Assembly (NCBI GenBank): GCA_015493635.1
Contig: WGCU01000081.1
Location: 1-64,000, forward strand
DNA length: 64,000 nt
Source: Spirochaetaceae bacterium
Lineage (GTDB): Bacteria > Spirochaetota > Spirochaetia > B11-G9
Direction: 5' to 3'
Part shown: positions 9,730 through 18,219 of the stretch, piece after piece
How the letters are laid out: each line of letters opens with the position of its first letter
Numbering within the stretch: position 1 is the first letter of the stretch
Made by a program: the position numbers and the translations under genes
The notes under the pieces: model-generated
What the model saw: only the letters and a program-made list of their open reading frames with translations
The model's database searches: none
What the model was told of the DNA's origin: nothing

Positions 9730-12276
9730 ATGCGAAAATTTAAACTGCTATTTTTATTGTTATGTTTCTCTGCTGTTTCCCTTGCCGCTCAGTCGGAGGC
9801 CCAATCAAAGGCTTGGTACGTCAAGAAACCCATACAGGAAATCCGTTTCGAAGGGCTGCACAACGTATCTTTGTCCGACTTATCAAGTTTTACAAACCAG
9901 TTTACCGGAAAACTTTATTCAGACAGTCTCTTTAAAGATATGCAGAGTAAACTTTTTGCTCTCGATTATTTTAAAAAGTTCAAAGCTGAAGCGGAACCGG
10001 GAGACAAAGATAAAAAGAGTGTTATTATTATCTTTTCAGTAGAGGAAAAACCGGTTATAGATGAAATTGTTATTAAGGGAAACAAAAATGTATCAAAAAG
10101 CGACATACTTGATGCTATTCTCTTAAAAAAAGATGATATCTTCAGCAAGACCAAACTGAGGGCCGATGAAAAAGCAATTAAGGACCTCTATATTGGAAAA
10201 GGATACCCTGATGTTTCGGTATCCTCCGCAACCGAGGAAAATGACAAACAAAAGCTTGTTACGGTAACTTTTACCATCAAGGAGGGGAGTCAGACCCGCG
10301 TTAAAGAGATACTTTTTTCAGGTAATCGTTTCGCTACAGCATCGACATTAAAAGGCCTTCTCTCCACAAAAGAACAGAAGTTTCTCCAAAGCGGAGTCTT
10401 TAAGCGCAATAAACTTGCGGATGATAAAAAAGCCATTGTTAAATATTATGCAGATAGAGGATACATTGATGCAAAAGTTCTTGATGTCAAACAGGATATA
10501 ACAAGCAGCGAAAAGGGTAAAAATTATCTGACACTGACATTTTACATTGATGAAGGTGAACAATGGCACTACGGAGGGATTACCTTTGAAGGAAATACTC
10601 TCTTTTCCGATAAAACCCTCTCTTCAAAAATCATGCTAAAACCGGGAGATGTGCTTAACAAAACCAAACTTACCGCTGATTATTCAAAAATAGCTGATAT
10701 GTACTATAACGACGGATACATTTACAACGACATCCGTCTCAATGAAAAGAGGGACAAGAAAACAAAAACTATCTTCTATACCATTAAGATAGTGGAAAAA
10801 GAGAGAGCCCACATTGAGAATATCATTATAAAAGGGAATAAAAAGACAAAAGATCATGTAATACTCAGGGAAATACCCCTTATCCCCGGAGATGTATTCA
10901 GTAAAGATAAGGTAATAGAAGGAATTCAAAACCTCTATAATACCGGCTTATTTTCCACCATCAACCCGGAAACCCCCTACGGCAGTGCGGAAGGGCTTAT
11001 GGATCTTGTAATCAATGTTGAAGAAGCAAAAAATACCGACATCAAATTCGGCATTACCTTTACAGGTACCGCCGGAACATTTCCTGTTGTCGGATTCTTA
11101 AAATGGAATGACAAAAATTTCAGAGGTGAAGGCCAGAATCTTAATGTTGGAACTGAGCTGTCAACAAACAAGCAGAACCTTACCTTTGGATTCAACGACA
11201 ACTGGATACTGGGGAAACGGTGGTCAGCAGGGGTTAATTTTTCTTTCGAACATCTGCTCAATACAAATATCAAACAGGACATTCTCGGGCCCCGGTTTTC
11301 TGATGCTGATTATAACAGTGGAATCGCAGCCCCGGATCCCTATACCAGTTATACTGAATACCAGAGTGCACTGGCAGCGGGAGATACGATAGACCCTTCA
11401 TACCTGATGAAATACGACAGTATCGAGTTTTCCACCGGCCTCAATACCGGTTATATTTTCCATACTCCTGTGGGAAGATTCTCAACAGCCACAGGGCTGA
11501 AAACCTCGTTTACGCGGGTTACGTATGATCCTGATACATACCGCCCATACAATCCTGCTATCCGGAATAATCTTGATACATGGCTGTTTAACAACAAACT
11601 CTGGCTGAACCTCGGATGGGATACGAGAGATTTTATTCTGAATCCTGGAAAAGGTTTTTTCCTGAATGAGCGGATTACCTATGCCGGAGGATTTATCGGA
11701 GGAAATACCAACTTTGTTAAAAGCCAGACAAAAGCGGAAGGATTCTTTACACTGCTTGATGTTCCGGTATCCGAAACGTACACATTTAAGACAATACTTG
11801 CTCTGCACACTGCCTATTCGGTTATTTTCCCTCAGTATTACTATTCATCTGACAACAAATCCTGGGATACAGGGATTCAGGCAACATCAAACGATCTGCT
11901 CTACACTGACGGAATGACAATTGCAAGAGGCTGGGCACCCATGCAGGATGGTGAAGCAATGTGGGATAACTGGCTTGAGCTGCGAATGCCTATAGCGGAA
12001 AAGGTTCTCTGGTCAGATATATTTTTCAGCGGAACCGGGTTCTGGGATAAGCGGGAAGAGGTTTCCTCCATGTCCCTTAGTAATTTTAAATTCAGTATGG
12101 GAGCCGGAATACGGCTTGTTATACCGGGACTTCCCATTGGACTGTACCTTACAAAGAGATTTCAGTTTGATACGGACAACACCTTGCAGTGGCAGGCTGG
12201 TACGATATTTAAAGATCCTGCCAAGGCTGATTCCGGACTTGATCTGGTTATTGCATTTACCATCAACCAGTTCTAA
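9730..12276 (+). CDS. bamA: Outer-membrane protein assembly factor BamA
   Basis: BamA is the core of the machine that folds and inserts outer-membrane beta-barrel proteins. The 848-residue product has a signal peptide (M-R-K-F-K-L-L-F-L-L-L to A-A-Q), then about five POTRA repeats (each with strands such as I-Q-E-I-R-F-E-G and E-I-V-I-K-G-N-K-N-V), then a 16-strand barrel ending in an aromatic residue (I-N-Q-F). The barrel has the fold's G-W-D-T-R-D-F motif. A good GAGGAG site precedes the ATG. It sits between tamB and skp, its functional partners, an order shared with other spirochaetes. Confidence 0.95.
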   Translation: MRKFKLLFLLLCFSAVSLAAQSEAQSKAWYVKKPIQEIRFEGLHNVSLSDLSSFTNQFTGKLYSDSLFKDMQSKLFALDYFKKFKAEAEPGDKDKKSVIIIFSVEEKPVIDEIVIKGNKNVSKSDILDAILLKKDDIFSKTKLRADEKAIKDLYIGKGYPDVSVSSATEENDKQKLVTVTFTIKEGSQTRVKEILFSGNRFATASTLKGLLSTKEQKFLQSGVFKRNKLADDKKAIVKYYADRGYIDAKVLDVKQDITSSEKGKNYLTLTFYIDEGEQWHYGGITFEGNTLFSDKTLSSKIMLKPGDVLNKTKLTADYSKIADMYYNDGYIYNDIRLNEKRDKKTKTIFYTIKIVEKERAHIENIIIKGNKKTKDHVILREIPLIPGDVFSKDKVIEGIQNLYNTGLFSTINPETPYGSAEGLMDLVINVEEAKNTDIKFGITFTGTAGTFPVVGFLKWNDKNFRGEGQNLNVGTELSTNKQNLTFGFNDNWILGKRWSAGVNFSFEHLLNTNIKQDILGPRFSDADYNSGIAAPDPYTSYTEYQSALAAGDTIDPSYLMKYDSIEFSTGLNTGYIFHTPVGRFSTATGLKTSFTRVTYDPDTYRPYNPAIRNNLDTWLFNNKLWLNLGWDTRDFILNPGKGFFLNERITYAGGFIGGNTNFVKSQTKAEGFFTLLDVPVSETYTFKTILALHTAYSVIFPQYYYSSDNKSWDTGIQATSNDLLYTDGMTIARGWAPMQDGEAMWDNWLELRMPIAEKVLWSDIFFSGTGFWDKREEVSSMSLSNFKFSMGAGIRLVIPGLPIGLYLTKRFQFDTDNTLQWQAGTIFKDPAKADSGLDLVIAFTINQF

Positions 12277-12309
12277 TAGATATAGATTATTTTTTTAGGA
12301 GAAAAGAAA

Positions 12310-12831
12310 GTGAAAAAATACAGACTGTTTTTTATTGTAATACTTTTAGGTTTTTCATCGCATTTATTTGCAGAAAAATTAACGATGATCGGTGTTGTTG
12401 ATCTTACAAAAATTGTTTCAAACTATTTCAAGGATTCAGCGGCATGGAGGGAAATTGATACGTTAACACAGAAGGTTGAAGATACAACGAATGCAAAGCT
12501 TACGGAGATACAGAACCTTCAGGCAAAAAAAATTGATGCAGAAAATAAAGGCGATCAGACCCTTGCACTGCAGCTTGACAATGAAATAGTAAAAGATAAG
12601 CAGTATCTTCAGGAATATCATAAAATAATGTCGGACCGGATCAGCAAGAAGAAGGAAAATCTCCTTACTTCTTCCGGATTTTCAAAACAGATTATTGATG
12701 CTATAGGTTTTATAGCAGAAGATCAGGGATTCTCAATTGTACTGAGAAAGAAAGATCCGAACATTTTGTACTACAGTTATGACGTGGATATTACCGACAA
12801 GGTCATTGATCGACTGATGAAGGTGAAATGA
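12310..12831 (+). CDS. skp: OmpH/Skp-family periplasmic chaperone
   Basis: Skp holds unfolded outer-membrane proteins in the periplasm before delivery to BamA. The 173-residue protein begins at GTG 12310, with AGGAG nine bases upstream, and has a signal peptide ending L-F-A-E. The central part is highly charged and coiled-coil (about residues 45-115, Q-N-L-Q-A-K-K-I), matching the tentacle helices of Skp. The C-terminal part (G-F-S-I-V-L-R-K) resembles the OmpH body strands. Its last codon overlaps the mutS start by four bases (ATGA), so the chaperone and repair genes are translationally coupled. Confidence 0.87.
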   Translation: MKKYRLFFIVILLGFSSHLFAEKLTMIGVVDLTKIVSNYFKDSAAWREIDTLTQKVEDTTNAKLTEIQNLQAKKIDAENKGDQTLALQLDNEIVKDKQYLQEYHKIMSDRISKKKENLLTSSGFSKQIIDAIGFIAEDQGFSIVLRKKDPNILYYSYDVDITDKVIDRLMKVK

Positions 12832-15401
12832 GTGAACTAACTCCCATGATGCAGCAGTACAGGAGAATTAAAGCACAATATCCTGATACTGTTCTCTTTT
12901 ACCGTCTGGGAGACTTCTATGAAATGTTCGAAAAGGATGCAAAAGAAGTCTCACGTATCCTTAACCTGACATTAACCGCCCGCCATGGTGTGCCTATGTG
13001 CGGGATCCCTTACCATGCATCAAAAAACTATATTCCCCGGCTGCTCAACGCCGGGAAAAAGATAGCTGTGTGTGAACAGACAACCCTCCCTGGTAAAGGA
13101 AAAGGGATTGTGGAACGCGAAGTTATCGAAGTTATAACTCCGGGAACTGTTGTCAATGAAGATTATCTCAGCCGGTATTCGAACAACTATCTTGCAGTTA
13201 TCGGCCGATTCAGGAATTACATTTCATTTGCCTACATTGATCTGTCCACATCAGAATTTGCCGCTACATCGATTCCCTATGAAGAGCGGGCTGAATACCT
13301 GAAAAAAGAGCTCTTCAGATTGAATCCTTCTGAATGTATTATTCAGGAATCTCTCCATGAAAAAGATATCACCATCAAGAATATTGTCAATACAAATCCT
13401 TCTCTTTACATCAACAGATACCAGGATTGGTATTTTGACAGTGACAGTGCTTTTGATACCCTGACACGTCAGTTTAACGTAAGTAATTTAAAGGCCTTTG
13501 GTCTTGATAGAAACAGCCCTGAACTAGTTTCATGCGGAGTGATCCTGAACTATATTGCCGAATCATCGAAATCACTTCTTCCCCACATACGTTCTCTCCA
13601 TGTGTATCATGACAGGGAATACCTTGATATTGATGAAGCAACCCAGAGAAATCTGGAGATCATACACAATCTTCATGATTCCAGCCAGAATTTTACCCTT
13701 ATAAATGTTCTTGATAAAACAAGGACAGCTATGGGTGCCCGTAAACTGAAAAGATGGCTGCTTCATCCCCTCAAGCAAAAGGCGGAAATAGAATACCGGC
13801 TTAACAGTGTCGAGGCACTGTATCATAATCAATTACTGCTGTCGGAAATCAGGGATTCCCTGGGGAATGTCCTTGATATAGAACGTCTCACATCACGGAT
13901 AGCAATGGATAAAGCACATGCCAAGGATCTTGCCGCTCTGGGTTCCAGTTTAACAAAAATTGAAAGGATCAATGAACTTATTATTTCTGCTGGTAAGATC
14001 CCCATAAAACCGCTTTCAGCATCCGGACAAAAAAAAATGGCAGTTGATGCTGAACTCATTTCCAGGAGTATCACAGATGAACCCTCAATCCTTCTCAGTG
14101 AGGGTAATCTTATTAGAGACGGATATAACAAAGATCTTGATGTATTAAAAAACATCAGAAAAAACAGCCAGAAAATGCTGAAAGAATACCTGAAACAGGA
14201 ACAGGATATTTCGGGTATTTCATCTTTAAAAATAAAGTACAATAAAATAATAGGGCATTTTATTGAAGTTACCAAAGCTAATTTGAACCAGGTACCTGAC
14301 CATTTTATCCGTCGGCAGTCTCTTCTTAACTGCGAGAGATATACGACAGACAAGCTTATAGAGCTTGAATCATCAATTAACAGTGCATCGGACAAGATTA
14401 TAGACTATGAAAGAGAACTCTTTTTAGAGATTAGAAACCGTATAAAGGAAGATATATCCCTGTTTCTGCAGATTGCTGCTTTTGTTTCAGATATCGACTG
14501 TCTCCAGGGTTTTGCTCAGGCAGCTACCGTTTACGGATATGTAAAACCTGTATTAACGGATGGGAATTCACTCTCAATTACACGGGGAAGACATCCTGTG
14601 GTAGAGAATAACCTCCCTCCCGGAGATTTTATTCCCAATTCCCTGAATCTCAACGCAGACAAACAGTTTTTCGCAATGATTACCGGGCCCAACATGGCAG
14701 GAAAGTCAACGTATCTCAGACAAATAGCACTTATTGTCCTTATGGCACAAAGCGGTTCTTTCATTCCGGCCGAACAGGCTGACATAGGAATAACCGATAA
14801 AATATTCTGCAGAGTAGGTGCTTCGGATAACCTTGCCCGTGGGGAATCAACTTTTCTTGTCGAAATGAATGAAACCGCGTTTATACTGCGTCATGCGACC
14901 GAAAAGAGTCTCATTATCATGGATGAAGTAGGGAGAGGCACCAGTACAAACGACGGTCTTTCTATTGCATGGGCGGTAACTGAACGTCTTCTGGCAATGA
15001 AGGTAAAAACACTGTTTGCAACCCACTATCACGAACTTTCTCTCATTAAAAATGAACATCTCGTAAATCTGCATCTTGAAATAATTGAAAAAAACGGTGA
15101 AATTATCTTTTTAAAACGGGTGCAAAAAGGTTCATCGGAAAAATCCTACGGTATACATGTTGCGAAACTTGCGGGCATTCCCTCCAGTGTTCTCGAACGT
15201 GCTGAGAATATTCTTTATTCATTGTCAGATAAGGAAGTATCTGTTTGTGATGCCGCACCTGAAAAAACCACTGAGTCCCTGTTTACAAAGTGCGAACTTC
15301 TTGAAAATGAACTGGAATCTATTGATATTGATACCCTCACTCCTCTTGAAGCCCTTAATGTACTGGCAAATTTAAAAAAACATATTGAATCTCCACTTTA
15401 A
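12828..15401 (+). CDS. mutS: DNA mismatch repair protein MutS
   Basis: MutS recognises mismatched base pairs and starts repair. The 857-residue protein has the mismatch-contacting motif G-D-F-Y-E-M-F near the N terminus, connector, lever and clamp domains, and an ATPase domain with Walker A G-P-N-M-A-G-K-S-T (about residue 620), Walker B I-I-M-D-E-V-G-R-G-T-S and the A-T-H-Y-H-E-L motif. All key residues are present and the length is standard for MutS1. Its ATG overlaps the skp stop. No mutL is in the window. Confidence 0.97.
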   Translation: MSELTPMMQQYRRIKAQYPDTVLFYRLGDFYEMFEKDAKEVSRILNLTLTARHGVPMCGIPYHASKNYIPRLLNAGKKIAVCEQTTLPGKGKGIVEREVIEVITPGTVVNEDYLSRYSNNYLAVIGRFRNYISFAYIDLSTSEFAATSIPYEERAEYLKKELFRLNPSECIIQESLHEKDITIKNIVNTNPSLYINRYQDWYFDSDSAFDTLTRQFNVSNLKAFGLDRNSPELVSCGVILNYIAESSKSLLPHIRSLHVYHDREYLDIDEATQRNLEIIHNLHDSSQNFTLINVLDKTRTAMGARKLKRWLLHPLKQKAEIEYRLNSVEALYHNQLLLSEIRDSLGNVLDIERLTSRIAMDKAHAKDLAALGSSLTKIERINELIISAGKIPIKPLSASGQKKMAVDAELISRSITDEPSILLSEGNLIRDGYNKDLDVLKNIRKNSQKMLKEYLKQEQDISGISSLKIKYNKIIGHFIEVTKANLNQVPDHFIRRQSLLNCERYTTDKLIELESSINSASDKIIDYERELFLEIRNRIKEDISLFLQIAAFVSDIDCLQGFAQAATVYGYVKPVLTDGNSLSITRGRHPVVENNLPPGDFIPNSLNLNADKQFFAMITGPNMAGKSTYLRQIALIVLMAQSGSFIPAEQADIGITDKIFCRVGASDNLARGESTFLVEMNETAFILRHATEKSLIIMDEVGRGTSTNDGLSIAWAVTERLLAMKVKTLFATHYHELSLIKNEHLVNLHLEIIEKNGEIIFLKRVQKGSSEKSYGIHVAKLAGIPSSVLERAENILYSLSDKEVSVCDAAPEKTTESLFTKCELLENELESIDIDTLTPLEALNVLANLKKHIESPL

Positions 15402-15422
15402 AATCTTTGTAATCTCTAGTAT

Positions 15423-16109
15423 ATGCTTGCACAAATACTCATGCACTACGTACTCTCATCCCGGCATTGTCTTCTCTGCAATAAAAATGAGATTGATAGC
15501 CCTCTATGCCACCGGTGTCTGACAAATCTTCCACTTCTGAAAGGTCAAAGATGCGCTGTATGCGGTACTCCTCTTCTTTCTGAATATAACATCTGTATGC
15601 GCTGCAGAGACCGCCAATTTTCATTTATCAGAAACCACTCACTTTTTGCTTATGAAGGAGCGGTAAAAGAACTTATCTATCAGTATAAATTTAACAATGA
15701 AAAACGGTTAGCAGAAGTATTTGCACACCTTCTTTTTTATGAGTACCTTTCCGATAACCCTTATCCGACGGTGATCGTTCCTGTTCCAGCCAGAAAAGTA
15801 ACAATACAGAGGAGAGGGTGGGATCATATGGAAACAATTTCACGATGTCTCAAAAAAAAATATAATGTTTCGGTGGTAAATCTCCTTGAAAGGAAAGGAA
15901 AAACTTCACAAAAATCATTGGACTATGAAGGAAGAATACATAACCTCAGAGGGAAGATACATGTCAAAAAATATCAGTCTCCCATGCCGGAAAAAGTTAT
16001 CCTCATTGATGATGTATTTACTACTGGTGCTACTCTTGAACAATGTACTGTTGCTTTACATTCTGCCGGAGTTAAAGAGGTGGAGACTCTTACCCTTGCT
16101 CTTGACTAA
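15423..16109 (+). CDS. comF: ComF-family phosphoribosyltransferase-like protein
   Basis: ComF proteins are linked to DNA uptake in competent bacteria and also occur in many species not known to be competent; the exact biochemical role is unclear. The 228-residue product has two paired-cysteine zinc sites (C16/C19 with C29/C32, C44/C47 with C58/C61) and a type I phosphoribosyltransferase domain with V-P-V-P and the PRPP loop V-I-L-I-D-D-V-F-T-T-G-A-T. Start is ATG 15423 or ATG 15441. It follows mutS by 21 bases and precedes a hairpin terminator. No other competence genes are seen here. Confidence 0.88.
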   Translation: MLAQILMHYVLSSRHCLLCNKNEIDSPLCHRCLTNLPLLKGQRCAVCGTPLLSEYNICMRCRDRQFSFIRNHSLFAYEGAVKELIYQYKFNNEKRLAEVFAHLLFYEYLSDNPYPTVIVPVPARKVTIQRRGWDHMETISRCLKKKYNVSVVNLLERKGKTSQKSLDYEGRIHNLRGKIHVKKYQSPMPEKVILIDDVFTTGATLEQCTVALHSAGVKEVETLTLALD

Positions 16110-16130
16110 TTAAACACTACCTGCTAGATT
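16102..16130 (+). promoter_or_regulatory. Candidate promoter for rimP-nusA operon inside the comF 3' end
   Basis: TTGACT (16102-16107) at the comF stop codon and TAGATT (16125-16130) are exactly 17 bases apart, a good sigma-70 layout with five and four consensus matches. A transcript starting near 16137 would contain the whole hairpin at 16158-16183 in its leader before reaching rimP. Confidence 0.4.
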
Positions 16131-16157
16131 AAATGAAGCATTATTATTCTTACTTCG

Positions 16158-16183
16158 AAGGAGTCGCTAACGACTCCTTTTTT
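16158..16183 (+). terminator. Rho-independent terminator or attenuator before rimP
   Basis: AAGGAGTCG (16158-16166) pairs perfectly with CGACTCCTT (16171-16179) around a four-base loop CTAA, and a run of six T (16178-16183) follows. This is a textbook intrinsic terminator. It ends one base before the rimP ATG at 16185, and its left arm contains the only AAGGAG-like sequence near that start. It may terminate the tamB-comF unit, attenuate the nusA operon, or do both. Confidence 0.8.
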
Positions 16184-16184
16184 A

Positions 16185-16634
16185 ATGGCGGCTATGGAAT
16201 ACAGAGACAGAAAAAGCACACTTTTAGAAGAAATCGAACCTGTTATTAGGGGTCTTGGATATTCACTCGTTGATTTCACTGAGAAACGCAGCGGGAATAA
16301 TCTGAATGCAGGTATCGTTATTTATAGGGAAAGCGGGATTACTCTTGACGACTGTACTCTTGTCCATAGAGCTGTTTTACCAAGAATAGAAATGATGGAA
16401 GAAACCCATGATGTTTATCTTGAAGTATCCTCTCCGGGGATGTCAAGAAACATTAAAACAGTTGAAGAGCTTATTGTGTTCTCCGGACGGAGAATAAAAG
16501 TTCTTTTGACAGATGAATCAGAATGGATTACAGGAAGAATATCATCAGCAGAAAAAGATTCGTTAACGCTGAAAACAAAAGATGATACACTTGTTGTTAA
16601 TTATGATACTATTAGAAAAGCTAAACTTGATTAA
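16185..16634 (+). CDS. rimP: Ribosome maturation factor RimP
   Basis: RimP helps mature the 30S ribosomal subunit. The 149-residue protein shows family blocks: an N-terminal E-P-V-I-R-G-L-G-Y-S-L-V-D, then L-E-V-S-S-P-G-M near the domain junction, and a C-terminal SH3-like barrel. Start is ATG 16185 or ATG 16194; neither has a normal ribosome site, since the nearest AAGGAG is buried in the hairpin 16158-16179. It is followed by nusA and infB, the order conserved widely in bacteria. Confidence 0.92.
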   Translation: MAAMEYRDRKSTLLEEIEPVIRGLGYSLVDFTEKRSGNNLNAGIVIYRESGITLDDCTLVHRAVLPRIEMMEETHDVYLEVSSPGMSRNIKTVEELIVFSGRRIKVLLTDESEWITGRISSAEKDSLTLKTKDDTLVVNYDTIRKAKLD

Positions 16635-16657
16635 AAAGAGGAGGACAGAAACATATT

Positions 16658-18151
16658 ATGGCTTCTGGACTTGCTGATGCTATCAGGAATCTCGTTCAAG
16701 AGAAGGGGATATCCGAAGATTTGGTACGAAAAACAATTGAAGATTTCCTGTATGCTGCATACAAAAGGAAATTTGGTACCGTGGAAAATGCAGTGGTACG
16801 TTTTAACGATGATTTTTCAAATGTTTCGATTTTTGCCCGTAAAAGTATCGTTAATGAAGTAGAGGATCCTGTTTATGAAATAGGAATTGAAGATGCTCTC
16901 AAACTCAATGATGAATGTGAACTGGGAGACGAACTTCTCATCGAAATCAGTCCTCAGGACTTTGACCGTGGAGCTGTACAGAGTGCTAAACAGAAAGCAC
17001 GGCAGACCCTGCGGGAGATCCATAAAGATACTCTTTACTCTGAGTTTAAGGATAAAGAGGGAGAGATGATTATAGGGTATCATCAGCGTGAACGTAACGG
17101 GAATATCTTTGTGGATTTGGGGAAAATTGAAGGTATACTACCCAAACGTTTTCAGTCTCCCCGTGAAAGCTATCGTCCAAACGATAGAATAAAAGCTTTA
17201 ATTTATGAAGTAAGTAAATCCCCTTCAGGTCTTCAAATTATTCTATCAAGAACTCACACTGATTTTGTAAAACGTATTTTTGAATTAGAAGTTCCTGAAA
17301 TTTATGATAAAACAGTTGAAATCTTTAAAATAGTAAGAGAACCCGGATACCGTACAAAAATCTCTGTCTACTCAAACCGGGATGATGTTGATCCTGTCGG
17401 TGCGTGTGTTGGTATAAAGGGAGTAAGAATTCAATCTATTGTAAGAGAACTTGAAGGAGAAAAAATAGATATACTGAAATATGAAAATGACCAGCGCGAG
17501 TTTATTAAAAATGCACTCTCTCCGGCAGAAGTTGAGAATGTTGTTATTTTAGACGAAGCAAAACGGCAGGCTTTGGCAATTGTTAATGAGAGCCAGCTGT
17601 CCCTGGCCATTGGGAAACGGGGTTTAAATGTCCGTCTTGCTAATCGATTGGTAGATTGGAACATTGATGTAAAAACAATTGAACAATTTGAAGAAATGGA
17701 TATTTCTCTTGATTCCAAGCGGGAATTGAACGCTTTATTTGGTGATATAGAGGAGGAAGAAGAAATAACCTCTATTTCAGAATTACCGGGTATATCTGAA
17801 CATCTTGTTAAACTGTTAAATGATAACGATATAACATTGATTGAAACGCTTGTTGCCATGGATAAAGATGATCTTGCCAAACTCGATGGGATTACTGAAG
17901 AAGCCATTAAGAGTATACAGTCAATTATAGCTGAGAGTGTTGATATTATTGAGGAAGAGGAACCTGAAGAACCAGAACCAGAACCAGAAAATGAGGTTGC
18001 AGAGGGTGCAGAACAGGAAGAGGAAGAACCTGAAATGTATGAATGCCCGGAATGCGGAGCTCCCATCTCGATTGAAATGACGACATGCCCGAACTGCGGA
18101 GTCGGACTGCGCTTTGAAATAGAAGAATCAGAAGAAGATATCAGTGAATAA
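16658..18151 (+). CDS. nusA: Transcription elongation/termination factor NusA with a C-terminal zinc ribbon
   Basis: NusA binds RNA polymerase and nascent RNA and controls pausing, termination and antitermination. The 497-residue product has the polymerase-binding N domain (1-125), an S1 domain (about 135-200, with F-V-D-L-G-K-I-E-G), two KH domains (about 230-345, with A-I-G-K-R-G-L-N-V-R-L), a helix-hairpin-helix acidic-repeat-like region (365-430), and an acidic linker (about 433-460). It then ends with C-P-E-C-G (C463, C466) and C-P-N-C-G (C477, C480), a zinc-ribbon pattern that I do not know from well-studied NusA proteins. A GAGGAGGA site precedes the ATG. A perfect inverted repeat spans its stop codon. 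Confidence 0.95.
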   Translation: MASGLADAIRNLVQEKGISEDLVRKTIEDFLYAAYKRKFGTVENAVVRFNDDFSNVSIFARKSIVNEVEDPVYEIGIEDALKLNDECELGDELLIEISPQDFDRGAVQSAKQKARQTLREIHKDTLYSEFKDKEGEMIIGYHQRERNGNIFVDLGKIEGILPKRFQSPRESYRPNDRIKALIYEVSKSPSGLQIILSRTHTDFVKRIFELEVPEIYDKTVEIFKIVREPGYRTKISVYSNRDDVDPVGACVGIKGVRIQSIVRELEGEKIDILKYENDQREFIKNALSPAEVENVVILDEAKRQALAIVNESQLSLAIGKRGLNVRLANRLVDWNIDVKTIEQFEEMDISLDSKRELNALFGDIEEEEEITSISELPGISEHLVKLLNDNDITLIETLVAMDKDDLAKLDGITEEAIKSIQSIIAESVDIIEEEEPEEPEPEPENEVAEGAEQEEEEPEMYECPECGAPISIEMTTCPNCGVGLRFEIEESEEDISE

Positions 18152-18170
18152 CAGGCAGGAATTCACTGAT
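18140..18170 (+). other. Perfect 10-bp inverted repeat at the nusA stop codon
   Basis: ATCAGTGAAT (18140-18149) pairs with ATTCACTGAT (18161-18170) around an 11-base loop. The left arm includes the last nusA codons and runs into the TAA at 18149-18151. The following sequence is only weakly T-rich, so it is not a classic terminator. It could be a partial terminator, an RNA processing site, or a translational element between nusA and infB. Confidence 0.5.
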
Positions 18171-18219
18171 TAGTTTATTGACAAAAATTGTTCATAAGAA
18201 GAGAGTATGAAGAGGATAT

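Noticed and set aside
12273-12297. T-rich terminator between bamA and skp
   Set aside because: The stem before the seven T is only about four base pairs, all A/T, so it is unlikely to terminate transcription.
18178-18211. Perfect TTGACA upstream of infB as a promoter
   Set aside because: The nearest -10-like TATGAA is 22 bases away, and nothing fits at 16-18 bases. I mention it only with the inverted repeat.
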